Shown here: in pieces, positions 43,534 through 53,372 of the stretch | Layout: the number at the start of each line of letters is the position of its first letter | How positions within the stretch are numbered: the stretch's first letter is position 1 | Source: DATNPX01 sp036702975 | Lineage (GTDB): Bacteria; Cyanobacteriota; Vampirovibrionia; Obscuribacterales; Obscuribacteraceae | Assembly: GCA_036702975.1 (NCBI GenBank) | Contig: DATNPX010000054.1 | Coordinates: 62,001-126,000 of the forward strand | Direction: 5' to 3' | DNA length: 64,000 nt | Position numbers and translations under genes: made by a program | Notes under the pieces: generated by a model | Told to the model about the DNA's origin: nothing | Databases searched by the model: none | What the model saw: the letters and a program-made list of their open reading frames with translations, nothing else

Positions 43534-44523
43534 ATGTCCGTTAGCGAGACTGCCAAAACAGCGGGAACTGACGATTCTCTCCAGATTAGGTTGCTACGTG
43601 TTGATGAGATAAGTCAGATCAATTCTGTTTTTCGGCAAGGATTTGGCAGCCACTTCGAGATGCCAGACCCCGAGCAATTTGCACCTGGCCGCAGTTGCAT
43701 GGCCAGAATGGTCGTTCAGCCTAACGGCGCATTTGGTGCCTATGCCGACGGCAAATTGGTTGGCATAGCATGTAATTCCATATGGGGCAGCATTGGCGTC
43801 TTTGGCCCTCTGTCTGTCTTGCCTGCATATTGGGGGAAGGGTGTTGCCAAACGCTTATTGACCAAATCTTTGAGCTTCTTTGTCAGTGAAGGAATCAGTA
43901 GCTCAGTTCTCACGACATTTCCTGACAGCGGAAAACACATCTTCTTATATAAGAAGTTTGGTTTTCAACCGGAGCATCTGATTACGATGCTTTCAAAATC
44001 AGTTGCCAACGACGGGGAAGCTGCGCGCGGTATCGATGATGTACACCTGTTTTCGAAGCTTGACCACGGCTCCAAACTCGTTCTTTTGAAAAAAGCCAAG
44101 CGTCTGACCAATGACGTTTTCACCGGGTTGGATCTGAATAAAGAGATCGTAGCGGTTGACAGTCTAGGCATTGGCGATACTGTTTTGCTTGAAAGAGATG
44201 GGCAACTGCGTGGTTTTGCCATTTGTCACGCCGGAATGAATTCAGAGACTGAAGGAAATGTCTTCTACATCAAATTTGCGGCAGTTGATCCGGGGCGTCA
44301 TGCCCGCAGCGATTTCAAAGAGTTGATTTCTATTTGCGAGCGCACTGCTATGGCTAAAAACCTGGAAGTAGTCTTTTGCGGTGTAAACACAGCTAGACAG
44401 ACTGCCTTTGAAGATATGCTTGCAGCTGGATACATGATCGATTCGACAGGCATCGCCATGGTCATGTCAAATCAGCCGACCTATAACCGCAACGATGCCT
44501 TCGTCCTGGATGACTGGCGATGA
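43534..44523 (+). CDS. GNAT family acetyltransferase
   Basis: The 329-residue protein has an N-terminal GNAT domain with the acetyl-CoA loop VLPAYWGKGVAKRLL and a FLYKKFGFQPEHL end motif. The C-terminal half (about 190-320) looks like a second, divergent GNAT-like domain (DGQLRGFAICHAG). The substrate is unknown. It overlaps the next gene by 4 nt (ATGA), so the two probably work in one pathway. Confidence 0.8.
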   Translation: MSVSETAKTAGTDDSLQIRLLRVDEISQINSVFRQGFGSHFEMPDPEQFAPGRSCMARMVVQPNGAFGAYADGKLVGIACNSIWGSIGVFGPLSVLPAYWGKGVAKRLLTKSLSFFVSEGISSSVLTTFPDSGKHIFLYKKFGFQPEHLITMLSKSVANDGEAARGIDDVHLFSKLDHGSKLVLLKKAKRLTNDVFTGLDLNKEIVAVDSLGIGDTVLLERDGQLRGFAICHAGMNSETEGNVFYIKFAAVDPGRHARSDFKELISICERTAMAKNLEVVFCGVNTARQTAFEDMLAAGYMIDSTGIAMVMSNQPTYNRNDAFVLDDWR

Positions 44524-45515
44524 TCCGCGCGGATTGTAAGGTTTTGGCGACTCTGCTCGCCGTTGTTGCTTTCGCTTGCTCCGAATGCCGCCGTGTATAT
44601 GCATGGCCATTTTCCAAAAAACATGAGTTTGACGAGCCAACGAAATCGAAGCGATCTATACAAGGAAGGGCAATCGGTCTGGTTCCTGGAAATCCGCCTG
44701 GTGTATATTGGGCACCTGAGAAAAAGGCAAAAGCGGTCGTTCTTTGCTTGCATGAGCTCGGACTTTATAGTGGCGTGTTTGATGATCTTGGACGCCGTCT
44801 TGCAGACAAAGACATCGCTGTTTACGCAATCGACCTGAGAGGATTTGGTGGATGGCGCGAACTCGAAGAGAAGAATCGCAAAGACGGCAAGATGGATCTT
44901 GGAAAATCTTTGGCAGACGTCAAAAGCTCTTGTCAGGTTATTCGCAATCTGCAACCTGGGGTGCCTGTCTTCATATTGGGTGAAGCCATGGGTGGTGCTT
45001 TAGCATTGCAAGCCGCAGAGCAGTTTCCTGATCTCATTGATGGAGTAATTTCGTCCGTGCCTGGTGGTGATCACTTCAATACTGCGAACAACTACGTTAC
45101 TGTGGCTTCAGGCATGGCTTTAGGCGCCAAACATGCTTTCGGTTTGGCAGAAAATCTTATGAATTTAGCCACTCCCAAACGTGAACTTAGAGATGTCTTC
45201 AGCTCTGACGAAAAAGTGCGACTGGATGTCACCTCCGGTGAGATGATCGCCTGTCAATTTTACATGTACAAGACAAAGTCGATGGCGCGAGAGATAACAA
45301 ATACGCCAGTCTTAATCGTGCATGGCGAAAAAGATGGCGAGTCTAAATTGATCGGTTCGAAGGCGGTTTACGAAAATCTCGCCACGAAAGACAAAAAGTT
45401 CGCCTTGCTTGAAGCAGGCGATCACTATACTTTTGAAGACACAAAAGTGTCCGACGAGGCTTTCGATGTCGCTCTCTCGTGGATATCCAATCACATCTCT
45501 ACCCGCAGCGATTAA
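44520..45515 (+). CDS. alpha/beta hydrolase-fold protein lacking the nucleophile serine
   Basis: The 331-residue protein has a possible signal (LATLLAVVAFACSE) and the monoacylglycerol-lipase-like core: VLCLHELGLYSGVF, YAIDLRGFGGW and LIVHGEKDGESKL (Asp272), with His302 in AGDHYTFED. The nucleophile elbow reads LGEAMGG, so Ala156 (codon GCC, 44985-44987) replaces the Ser of GESMGG. Ser (TCC) to Ala is a one-base change. The rest of the fold looks intact, so it may be a binding protein or use another mechanism. It is coupled to the GNAT gene. Confidence 0.8.
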   Translation: MIRADCKVLATLLAVVAFACSECRRVYAWPFSKKHEFDEPTKSKRSIQGRAIGLVPGNPPGVYWAPEKKAKAVVLCLHELGLYSGVFDDLGRRLADKDIAVYAIDLRGFGGWRELEEKNRKDGKMDLGKSLADVKSSCQVIRNLQPGVPVFILGEAMGGALALQAAEQFPDLIDGVISSVPGGDHFNTANNYVTVASGMALGAKHAFGLAENLMNLATPKRELRDVFSSDEKVRLDVTSGEMIACQFYMYKTKSMAREITNTPVLIVHGEKDGESKLIGSKAVYENLATKDKKFALLEAGDHYTFEDTKVSDEAFDVALSWISNHISTRSD

Positions 45516-45861
45516 GCGTGCTGTTGAAATTTGTGATCGTCTTCATGCGAGCGTTGTCTTCTGCACGCGCAATGAGTGTCGAGCATGGACTATAAAGCAG
45601 CACCGTTTGCGAAACACTGCCTAGAATCAAGCGACTGAGACCGCGGCGTCCTCGAGCTCCCATGACGATAAGATCTGCCTTCCATGTTGCTGCCGCATCC
45701 AAAATGACTTCGCGACTGTCGCCTACGCGCACTTCAAATAAAATCTGTGCGGCTGGAAGTTGCGGTAAGACGCCTTCGTTGTCAATTGCATATAATTTGC
45801 CATCGCGACTAATTTCAACTTCAGATCGAGGACGTCCTGGCGAAACGTCGAATTCGAGCAT
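45499..45861 (-). CDS. universal stress protein domain, N-terminally altered
   Basis: Of 120 residues only the C-terminal half matches UspA. It has VGDSREVILDAAATWKADLI, then VMGARGRRGLSRLILGSVSQ, ending SPCSTLIAR. These contain the G-x2-G-x9-G(S/T) ATP-binding pattern. The N-terminal V/P-V/I-D-G-S strand of UspA is absent and replaced by unrelated residues. The start codon is 9 bp from the divergent 5-oxoprolinase start, leaving no room for a promoter, which suggests a remnant. It overlaps the hydrolase 3' end by 17 nt. Confidence 0.55.
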   Translation of the reverse strand: MLEFDVSPGRPRSEVEISRDGKLYAIDNEGVLPQLPAAQILFEVRVGDSREVILDAAATWKADLIVMGARGRRGLSRLILGSVSQTVLLYSPCSTLIARAEDNARMKTITNFNSTLNRCG

Positions 45862-45870
45862 TTATATAAC

Positions 45871-48800
45871 ATGTCAGACTCAGCTAAGACCTGGCAATTT
45901 TGGATCGATCGTGGTGGCACCTTCACCGATATCATTGGTTGCCGTAGCGATGGACACTTGATCGTCCACAAGCTCCTTTCTGAAAACCCGCTACGCTACA
46001 GAGATGCGGCTATCCAAGGGATTAGAGAAATCCTGCTGCTGCGAGCACATGATTCGCTACCGGCAGAAGAGATATCGGCGATAAAAATGGGTACGACGGT
46101 GGCTACTAATGCGCTCTTGGAGCGTAAAGGTGAGCCGACACTATTAGTAGTGAACCAGGGTTTCAAAGACGCCCTTCGCATCGCTTACCAAAATCGACCG
46201 GATATCTTTGCTCGTCACATAATTTTGCCTGAGATGCTTTATGACTCAGTGCTCGAACTTCCCTGCCGCGTTGGATTTGATGGCATAGTTGAACGACCGT
46301 GGGACGCTGATACCGCGAGACAGGGATTGCAGAAAGCGTTTGATTCAGGAATTCATGCATGTGCCATCGTCTTCATGCATTCCTATCGTTATCCTGACCA
46401 CGAACAACTCTGTGGCACTCTTGCTAAAGAGATAGGATTCAACCAGATTTCGCTTTCGCATGAAGTTAGCCCGCTAATCAAGCTCGTCTCTCGAGGTGAT
46501 ACCACCGTTGCGGATGCTTATTTGTCGCCAATTCTCAATCGCTATGTGAGTACACTGACCAAAAAACTTGGTGGCATTCGCATGTATTTCATGCAATCAA
46601 ATGGCGGTCACGTAGATAAGGAGCATTTCCGAGGTAAGGACAGTTTGCTCTCCGGTCCGGCTGGAGGTGTTGTCGGGGCTGTAAAAGTGAGCCGTTCTCT
46701 TGGTTTTAACAAGATTATCGGTTTTGACATGGGCGGAACTTCAACCGATGTGTTCCATTTTGACGGCGAGTTTGAGCGTCAACCTGAAAGTGAGATTTCA
46801 GGCGTGCGAATAAGAGTACCGATGATGTCCATCAACACGGTGGCTGCCGGTGGTGGTTCAATCGTCTCTTATGACAATGGACGTTTTCGCGTCGGCCCCC
46901 AGTCTGCAGGTGCAAAACCTGGACCAGCTTGCTACAGGAATGGCGGCGAACTCACTGTAACCGATTGCAATGTTTTGCTTGGTCGCATCCAGCCTGAGTT
47001 TTTTCCTGCTGTTTTCGGAGCCAATGGCAATGAGCCATTAGATAAAGAAGTAGTGAAAACCAAGTTTGCGAACTTGGTGGAGAAAATCGCAAGCGACTCA
47101 AAGACATCCGCCGACGAATCAGAAGTGTATTCGAAACCTGAAGTTGTTGCAGATGGATTTCTGCAAGTAGCCGTAGAGAAAATGTCACAGGCGATCAAGA
47201 AGGTCTCGATTGCAAAAGGTCATGATGTTGCCGATTACGCCCTGGTCTCTTTTGGTGGTGCGGGCGGACAGCATGCCTGTCTAATTGCAGAGAGCCTCGG
47301 AATCAAGACTGTTTTGATACATCCGCTCGCAGGTGTCTTGTCCGCCTTAGGAATTGGTTTGGCAGACACAACGGTCATCAAGCAGGCACCCGTACAGAAG
47401 TCCCTGCATGAAGATCTGTGGTCGCAACTAAACGCTCAGTTTGATCAATTAAGAGATGAGTGCAGCACTCTCCTATATGAGCAAAATATATTGCCAGAGC
47501 GAATGTCGCTGGTGCCGGAGCTTCTCGTTCGTTACGCGGGAACCGACTCTTGTTTAGTTCTGGCTTTTGACACTGCTGCAACAGTTGCCGCTGCCTTTGA
47601 AAAGTTGCACCAGAAGCGCTTTGGTTTTTTCGTACCTGGCAAAGAACTGATCGTAGAAGCCGCTCAAATTGAAGCTAGTGGCTCAGAAGAAGATGTAGAC
47701 TTCTTTGCTGAGACTGTTAAGGTATCGGCTCTTTCCGATCTCTCCAAATTTGTATATGAAGCCGCTTCTGATGGCGAGAAGCCAACTTGCAAGCTGCACG
47801 ACAAGACGGTAGTGGAACTATTTTCTAAAGGTCAGTCGCATAAAGCTGCTGTCTATCGTAGACGAGAATTGAAATGTGGTGAGGTGATTGTCGGCCCGGC
47901 AATGATTTCTGAAGATACAAGCACGACTATCATCGATTGTGGCTGGCAAGCTGAGTGCGTGCAATCAGGAGCTCTTGTCTTAACGCAGGTGGACGAACCG
48001 GTACGCGGGCTATCACGCCAAATATCTTTGGAGAAACCAGATCCTGTCGTTCTTGAACTATTCAACAGCATGTTTATGGCTGTTGCCGAAGAGATGGGTG
48101 TGACGCTTCAGCAGACGAGTCACTCAGTAAATATCAAGGAAAGGCTTGATTTCTCTTGCGCCGTATTTGATGCTGAAGGTGAACTTATCGCTAACGCGCC
48201 ACACATTCCTGTGCATCTTGGTTCAATGGGAGAGAGTGTTAGGGTGATCATCGAAAATAGAGGTTCGGCGATGAAGCCTGGTGACTCTTATGTCTTGAAC
48301 GATCCTTATCACGGTGGCACTCATCTGCCTGATATTACAGTGATAACACCGGTTTTCGACGAGTCAAGTGCGCACGTTTTGTTCTATACAGCCTCGCGCG
48401 GGCATCATGCCGACGTCGGTGGTATCAGCCCTGGTTCCATGCCCCCTATGAGCAGCGACATAAATCAAGAAGGTGTTTTGATCAGCGATTTCAAACTGGT
48501 TGAGGATGGGTGCTTTCTCGAGGAAGATGTTCGCCGACTTCTTACTGCAGGACCGTATCCAGCCAGGAATCCGGACCAGAATATCTCTGATCTTAAGGCC
48601 CAAGTGGCGGCAAATAATCGCGGTACACAAGCACTTCTTGCTCTCGTCTCTAAGTACGGATTACCGACAGTGAAGGACTACATGCGCTTTGTGAAGTTGA
48701 ATGCTGAAAGTGCCGTACGCCTTGCAATAAAAAAGCTCTCCGATGGGCAGTTTGTCAATAAGATGGACAATGGTTCACAGATCGCTGTGTCCATAAAAGT

Positions 48801-49563
48801 AGACCACAAGATGCAATCAGCGCACATAGACTTTTCCGGCACTTCAAAGCAGTTGGAGAGCAATTTCAACGCGCCGAGTTCTGTCTGTAAGGCAGCGGTA
48901 CTCTATGTCTTTAGAACATTGATAGATGACAACATACCTCTAAACGCCGGTTGTCTTGTCCCGCTGAGACTTACGATTCCCGAAGGCTCTATGTTGAACC
49001 CGGTTCACCCGGCCGCAGTAGTTGCAGGCAATGTGGAGACTTCCCAGGCGATCGTCGATGCCTTATTTGGAGCCCTAAACAATCTCGCCGCTTCACAAGG
49101 AACGATGAACAACTTCACGTTCGGCGACGACAATCTGCAGTACTACGAGACTATATGTGGTGGCTCCGGTGCTGGACCTGACTTCGATGGCACTGACGCC
49201 GTTCAGACACATATGACCAACTCTCGCTTGACTGATCCAGAAGTGCTGGAGTTCAGATTTCCGGTCACCGTCCAAAGCTTCGCTGTGCGCGAAAACAGCG
49301 GTGGAGGTGGGCTTCATCGAGGTGGCAACGGCGTCGTTCGCAAAATTCGCTTTAACAAAGAGATGAAAGCTGCGATTTTATCCGGCAATCGGAAGATTCA
49401 GCCGTTTGGATTGAACGGTGGCAAAGCTGCATCAGTCGGACGCAATTATGTGCAAAAAGCAGACGGCGCAATTTGTGAGCTATCTGGTACCGACGCCGTA
49501 ATGATGAGCGCGGGCGACACGTTCGTCATCGAAACGCCAGGTGGCGGCGGCTGGGGTGAATAG
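45871..49563 (+). CDS. 5-oxoprolinase (fused hydantoinase A/B)
   Basis: The 1230-residue protein starts with the HyuA N-terminal motif FWIDRGGTFTDIIGC. The ATPase-like HyuA core continues with GTTVATNALLERKG, GFDMGGTSTDVFHFDGE and VSFGGAGGQHACLIAE. From about residue 730 the HyuB half begins, with RLDFSCAVFDAEGELIANAP, then HIPVHLGSMGESV, then NDPYHGGTHLPDITV and a C-terminal ENSGGGGLHRGGNGVVR. This fused layout is that of ATP-dependent 5-oxoprolinase, which opens pyroglutamate to glutamate. It is cytoplasmic. The long length is normal for the family. Confidence 0.9.
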   Translation: MSDSAKTWQFWIDRGGTFTDIIGCRSDGHLIVHKLLSENPLRYRDAAIQGIREILLLRAHDSLPAEEISAIKMGTTVATNALLERKGEPTLLVVNQGFKDALRIAYQNRPDIFARHIILPEMLYDSVLELPCRVGFDGIVERPWDADTARQGLQKAFDSGIHACAIVFMHSYRYPDHEQLCGTLAKEIGFNQISLSHEVSPLIKLVSRGDTTVADAYLSPILNRYVSTLTKKLGGIRMYFMQSNGGHVDKEHFRGKDSLLSGPAGGVVGAVKVSRSLGFNKIIGFDMGGTSTDVFHFDGEFERQPESEISGVRIRVPMMSINTVAAGGGSIVSYDNGRFRVGPQSAGAKPGPACYRNGGELTVTDCNVLLGRIQPEFFPAVFGANGNEPLDKEVVKTKFANLVEKIASDSKTSADESEVYSKPEVVADGFLQVAVEKMSQAIKKVSIAKGHDVADYALVSFGGAGGQHACLIAESLGIKTVLIHPLAGVLSALGIGLADTTVIKQAPVQKSLHEDLWSQLNAQFDQLRDECSTLLYEQNILPERMSLVPELLVRYAGTDSCLVLAFDTAATVAAAFEKLHQKRFGFFVPGKELIVEAAQIEASGSEEDVDFFAETVKVSALSDLSKFVYEAASDGEKPTCKLHDKTVVELFSKGQSHKAAVYRRRELKCGEVIVGPAMISEDTSTTIIDCGWQAECVQSGALVLTQVDEPVRGLSRQISLEKPDPVVLELFNSMFMAVAEEMGVTLQQTSHSVNIKERLDFSCAVFDAEGELIANAPHIPVHLGSMGESVRVIIENRGSAMKPGDSYVLNDPYHGGTHLPDITVITPVFDESSAHVLFYTASRGHHADVGGISPGSMPPMSSDINQEGVLISDFKLVEDGCFLEEDVRRLLTAGPYPARNPDQNISDLKAQVAANNRGTQALLALVSKYGLPTVKDYMRFVKLNAESAVRLAIKKLSDGQFVNKMDNGSQIAVSIKVDHKMQSAHIDFSGTSKQLESNFNAPSSVCKAAVLYVFRTLIDDNIPLNAGCLVPLRLTIPEGSMLNPVHPAAVVAGNVETSQAIVDALFGALNNLAASQGTMNNFTFGDDNLQYYETICGGSGAGPDFDGTDAVQTHMTNSRLTDPEVLEFRFPVTVQSFAVRENSGGGGLHRGGNGVVRKIRFNKEMKAAILSGNRKIQPFGLNGGKAASVGRNYVQKADGAICELSGTDAVMMSAGDTFVIETPGGGGWGE

Positions 49564-49598
49564 TAACAGAGCCGAAGTCCACTGCCGATTGCTTTTCA

Positions 49599-50054
49599 CT
49601 AGTCATCTCCAAACGATGCTCGCCTCATCTGCTTCTTTCGCGCATTCTCCCGTTTGCTCTCTACTCGCTTCTGCTTTGATGCAAATGTCGGTTTTGTCGG
49701 CCGCCTCAGTTGGGGACGATGCAAAACTTCCGCCACCATATTTTGCACCTTTTGCAGACAATCATCTACGTTGCTAGGCTGATCTCGATAACGTTGACTG
49801 GTGATTATAAGCTCGCCCTCAGTAGTTATACGGGAGGCAAACTTAGCCAAAAATCTGTTGCGTATCTCTTCAGGCAGGCTCTGGCTTGAGGTTATGGCCC
49901 AGCGCATGATCGCCTTGCTGTTTACCTTGTTCACATTCTGTCCGCCTGGACCGCCGCTGCGGCTAAACGAGAACTCAAATTCGCTCAGCGGAATCACTAC
50001 GCGAGGCGCAGAGGCAGAGACAATCAGAGAATTTTCGTCCAGATCTGGCGCCAT
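49599..50054 (-). CDS. arfB: alternative ribosome-rescue factor / peptidyl-tRNA hydrolase ArfB
   Basis: The 151-residue protein has the catalytic GGQ at 37-39 in SRSGGPGGQNVNKVNSK and a basic C-terminal tail (KQKRVESKRENARKKQMRR), as in ArfB/YaeJ/ICT1. It releases nascent chains from stalled ribosomes. It lacks the codon-recognition domain of normal release factors. It is convergent with the 5-oxoprolinase gene and lies just downstream of the MshEN/TPR gene. Confidence 0.9.
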   Translation of the reverse strand: MAPDLDENSLIVSASAPRVVIPLSEFEFSFSRSGGPGGQNVNKVNSKAIMRWAITSSQSLPEEIRNRFLAKFASRITTEGELIITSQRYRDQPSNVDDCLQKVQNMVAEVLHRPQLRRPTKPTFASKQKRVESKRENARKKQMRRASFGDD

Positions 50055-50060
50055 TAGCGT

Positions 50061-51944
50061 CTATTGCTGCAACAACTCATCTTGGTCGAGCACAAGAGCC
50101 TTCCAGGTGCCTGACACCAACCCGACTGCGCAGGAGTCGAAATGCTTTGCCTCTTGTTCACGGTGAGTCTCTCGCAACATCTTCGCATAGTCTTGCAATA
50201 TCTTGACCGTAGCTGGGTGATTCATACCCAAAGCTTTTTGGCAGACGACCATGGCTTTGTTGTAAGCACCTTCTGCTTCTTTGTATTTCTTTTGAATATG
50301 GTAGACGGTGGCGAGATTGTGTGTCGCGGCGCCGACATTTGGATGCTCGGGTCCGAGAGCTTCCGTCAAAACTGAAATGTAATGCTGGGAGTGTGTTTCA
50401 GCACCATCGAAATTCTTCAGGAAGTAACTGAGACGTGCCATGTTGTTGAGCGTGTTCGCTAGTTGATAACTCTTGGGTCCGAATCTCTTTACTTTGATAT
50501 CGAGGGCACGTTTGTAAAGGTCCATCGCATTTTGATTCTGTTCCAGTGCGCTATGCACCTCGGCCGATTTCTCTAACACCTCGCCAAGTCTGCTGTCTTG
50601 TTCTGGGAAATTCTCGGCGATTTTCAGCAGTTCAAGCAAAACTTCTAGAGCTGGCTGCAGATTGCGCACAGTTAAATGGGTATCGGCAATTTTCTTTTTC
50701 TCTATCCAGTCAGCTTCAAGCTTGGCCGGATCAGGCGGTGGCGGCGTTGCTGGTTCGGGTGGTTGTTGAGTCCAATTCAGCTCGTGCAGTGCCTCTTCAA
50801 CTGTTATGTTATGACTTTGCGCATGGTTGAAAGTGATGCATGCATGCTCAAGGCTTATGGCGTTACGATGCCAGAGTTGCTGGCATCGATGGGCTTTGTT
50901 AACGAGCTCCTCGTCGAGTACGTTTGCGCGAACAAGCGCCTTGGCTATGACTTGAGAATCACCAAGAATATAGTCGATCAGCTTTTTCACATCCTCTTCG
51001 TCGAGCTGCTGGTTTAGTTTCAAGAACTGCAAAAGCGAGCGATTTTCGGTGGGAGCCGGTGATTCTGTCGTGGTCTTCAGAGCTTCAGTGAGAGGAATTT
51101 TCTCGCTGAATACTCGGAAAAGAATCTTGCTGGCTGCTTCCATGCCGATTTTTTCTTCTGCCAGCATTTTCTGGATAGCGAGCGAGGCGTCGAGCGTCTG
51201 AGGATCGACGAAACCCATCTCAATGAGTACCTGACCAAGAGACAGTCCGTTTACCAAACCCACCTCGACAGCCGCTAACAACTGTGATTCAGTGATGGCA
51301 CCGGCGGAGATGAGCAGTTCTCCCAGCCGAACGCTGTTGCGTGCTGGTAGTTTATAGAAGTGCCGTTGTTTGCCCTGGGCGGACGGTTCGGGAGTTCTCG
51401 CACGAGCAGAACGGATGCCTTCCACAGCCTGTTGACGTGTGATCTTCTGTTCGCGTAAAAGTCTCTGAGCGTTAATGGCAGTAGTAAGGAGTTCTTCTGT
51501 CAGCACTCCGGAAAGAACGAGGGTGCGGCCGATTGGAAGAAAGGATGATGAACTTGTCTCCAAGCCCGCTTGTAGTTGCGCTTCGGTAATGAGATTAGCT
51601 GCGATCATCAACTCGCCCAAGCGTGTCTTATTGGCTAGAACGATGCCCATATCGCTAGCCGCCGTCTCGAAGGTGACGTTCTCTTTGAAGGCCCGGTCTA
51701 CCGCCTTCTTGACCCTCTCAATTGTCAGCTTGCCTTCGCGCATGTGAGTTTGGGCATCAAGCACGATTTGTAAATGTGGTTCTTCAATCCATCCAGACAT
51801 AATGAGAACGCGCCCCATCGGCAGTCCCGTGTCTTTTGAGATGCGTTTGGCTTGTTGTAAATCTTGTTTGTTTATCAGACCTAAGTCAATCAATAGGTCG
51901 CCAATCGGCAACATGTCTTTCTTTGAGAGTTCTTGCTGTGTCAT
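50061..51944 (-). CDS. MshEN-like repeat protein with C-terminal TPR domain
   Basis: From the ATG at 51944 the product is about 627 residues; a TTG at 51968 would add eight. Four or more modules of the PIGDLLIDLGLINKQDLQQA, PMGRVLIMSGWIEEPHLQIV type fill residues 1-400. A Pro-rich linker (PPEPATPPPPDP) follows, then kinesin-light-chain-like TPRs with ALDIKVKRFGPKSYQLANTL, then EALGPEHPNVGAATHNLATV. It is a paralog of 41711-42937 with an added interaction domain. A c-di-GMP-responsive scaffold is possible but unproven. Confidence 0.65.
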   Translation of the reverse strand: MTQQELSKKDMLPIGDLLIDLGLINKQDLQQAKRISKDTGLPMGRVLIMSGWIEEPHLQIVLDAQTHMREGKLTIERVKKAVDRAFKENVTFETAASDMGIVLANKTRLGELMIAANLITEAQLQAGLETSSSSFLPIGRTLVLSGVLTEELLTTAINAQRLLREQKITRQQAVEGIRSARARTPEPSAQGKQRHFYKLPARNSVRLGELLISAGAITESQLLAAVEVGLVNGLSLGQVLIEMGFVDPQTLDASLAIQKMLAEEKIGMEAASKILFRVFSEKIPLTEALKTTTESPAPTENRSLLQFLKLNQQLDEEDVKKLIDYILGDSQVIAKALVRANVLDEELVNKAHRCQQLWHRNAISLEHACITFNHAQSHNITVEEALHELNWTQQPPEPATPPPPDPAKLEADWIEKKKIADTHLTVRNLQPALEVLLELLKIAENFPEQDSRLGEVLEKSAEVHSALEQNQNAMDLYKRALDIKVKRFGPKSYQLANTLNNMARLSYFLKNFDGAETHSQHYISVLTEALGPEHPNVGAATHNLATVYHIQKKYKEAEGAYNKAMVVCQKALGMNHPATVKILQDYAKMLRETHREQEAKHFDSCAVGLVSGTWKALVLDQDELLQQ

Positions 51945-52105
51945 GTAAATACGCCTGCCGCCCGCCAAGGTCTATTTCGATTGTTGCATAACGATCGAAA
52001 TCGGTAAACTGATCACCAAGACCTGGCCCAAAGTGTGCTGGTCAAGTCGCTACCGAGTGAATACCACGAGACTCCAAGACTGGCCCATCCAGGTGGGCTT
52101 TCAGT

Positions 52106-53305
52106 CTAAATACCTGTCTTCAGTTTAGCAACAAATCGCTCGATCCGTAGCAAGGCCGCTTCTATTTTGTCTATGCTAGTGGCGTAGGAGCAACGGATAT
52201 GGTCTTCCCCTCCAGCACCGAATGCGGTGCCCGGGACTACGGCCACTTTCTCTTCGAAAAGCAGTCGTTCTGCGAATTGTTCTGCGGTGAGTCCGGTCGA
52301 TGCAACCGACGGAAAGGCGTAGAAAGCACCCTGTGGCAAGTGACAGCTCAAGCCTATTTTATTTAGTCCTGTTACGATCAAGCGACGGCGGCGGTTGTAT
52401 TCGCTAACCATATGTTCGACCGACGATTCTGCAGACTTTAGTGCTTCAACGGCTGCTTTCTGGCTGGTGATCGGCGCGCAGAGCATCGTGTAGCTGTGAA
52501 TTCGCATCATGGCAGTCAAGATTTCGCGTGGTGCGCAAGCGTAGCCAAGGCGCCAGCCAGTCATCGCATAAGCTTTGGAGAAACCATTGAGCAAGATGGT
52601 GATATCGCGAGCCTCCGGTAGCGCGGCAACACAGTTGTGCTCACCCTCATAAGTAAGTCTGGCATAAATCTCATCGCTGACAATGTACCAGCCTCGGCTT
52701 TTCGCCAACTTAACAATGTCGATCAATTGGTTGCGCGGAAGGGTGGCTCCAGTCGGATTTGAAGGATAACCAAGCAATATGGCCTTCGTCTTGGAAGTGG
52801 CGGCACGTTCGATCGCTTGCATCGATAACTCGAAGTTTGTTTCTGCGGTTGTTTTTACAACTACCGGCACGCCCCCTGATAGGAGCACGCAAGGTTTGTA
52901 AGAGACATAGCAAGGTTCCGGCACAATCACTTCGTCGCCTGGATCTAGAATGGCTCTCATAGCCAGATCCATGCCTTCCGATACTCCGACAGTAACGAGA
53001 ATCTCGTCTTCCGGAGCGTATTGAACTCCGTATAGTCCTCTCAGATTTTCTGCTAGCAGCTTCCGCAGTTCGAGCAAACCGTAATTAGATGAATATGTTG
53101 TCTGACCGCGTTCGAGCGAATAGATTGCCGCCTCCCGCACTGCCCACGGCGTGACAAAATCGGGTTCACCGACTCCTAAAGAGATGACGTCTTGCATTTG
53201 AGCGGCGATATCGAAAAAACGGCGAATTCCTGACGGCGGTAAATCTCTTGCGATCCTGGAAAGTGATGGCAAAGGTGATGTGCTGTCCGTCACTGTCTCT
53301 TTCAC
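52106..53305 (-). CDS. class I/II PLP aminotransferase (AlaT/PatA-like)
   Basis: The 399-residue fold-type I aminotransferase has ISLGVGEPDF, YPSNPTGATL, SDEIYARLTY, the PLP lysine K244 in LNGFSKAYAMTGWRLGY and a C-terminal RCSYATS. An Lrp/AsnC regulator lies 67 bp upstream on the same strand. In Bacillus an alanine transaminase is paired with an Lrp-type regulator (AlaT/AlaR), so alanine or another small amino acid is a plausible substrate. The exact specificity cannot be read from sequence. Confidence 0.88.
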   Translation of the reverse strand: MKETVTDSTSPLPSLSRIARDLPPSGIRRFFDIAAQMQDVISLGVGEPDFVTPWAVREAAIYSLERGQTTYSSNYGLLELRKLLAENLRGLYGVQYAPEDEILVTVGVSEGMDLAMRAILDPGDEVIVPEPCYVSYKPCVLLSGGVPVVVKTTAETNFELSMQAIERAATSKTKAILLGYPSNPTGATLPRNQLIDIVKLAKSRGWYIVSDEIYARLTYEGEHNCVAALPEARDITILLNGFSKAYAMTGWRLGYACAPREILTAMMRIHSYTMLCAPITSQKAAVEALKSAESSVEHMVSEYNRRRRLIVTGLNKIGLSCHLPQGAFYAFPSVASTGLTAEQFAERLLFEEKVAVVPGTAFGAGGEDHIRCSYATSIDKIEAALLRIERFVAKLKTGI

Positions 53306-53372
53306 TGTTGCTGGTCCTGTTTCTGTTCAGGCAGTCTCTGTCAGGCTTGCCGATGTATGGTCAAGTCCGTGC

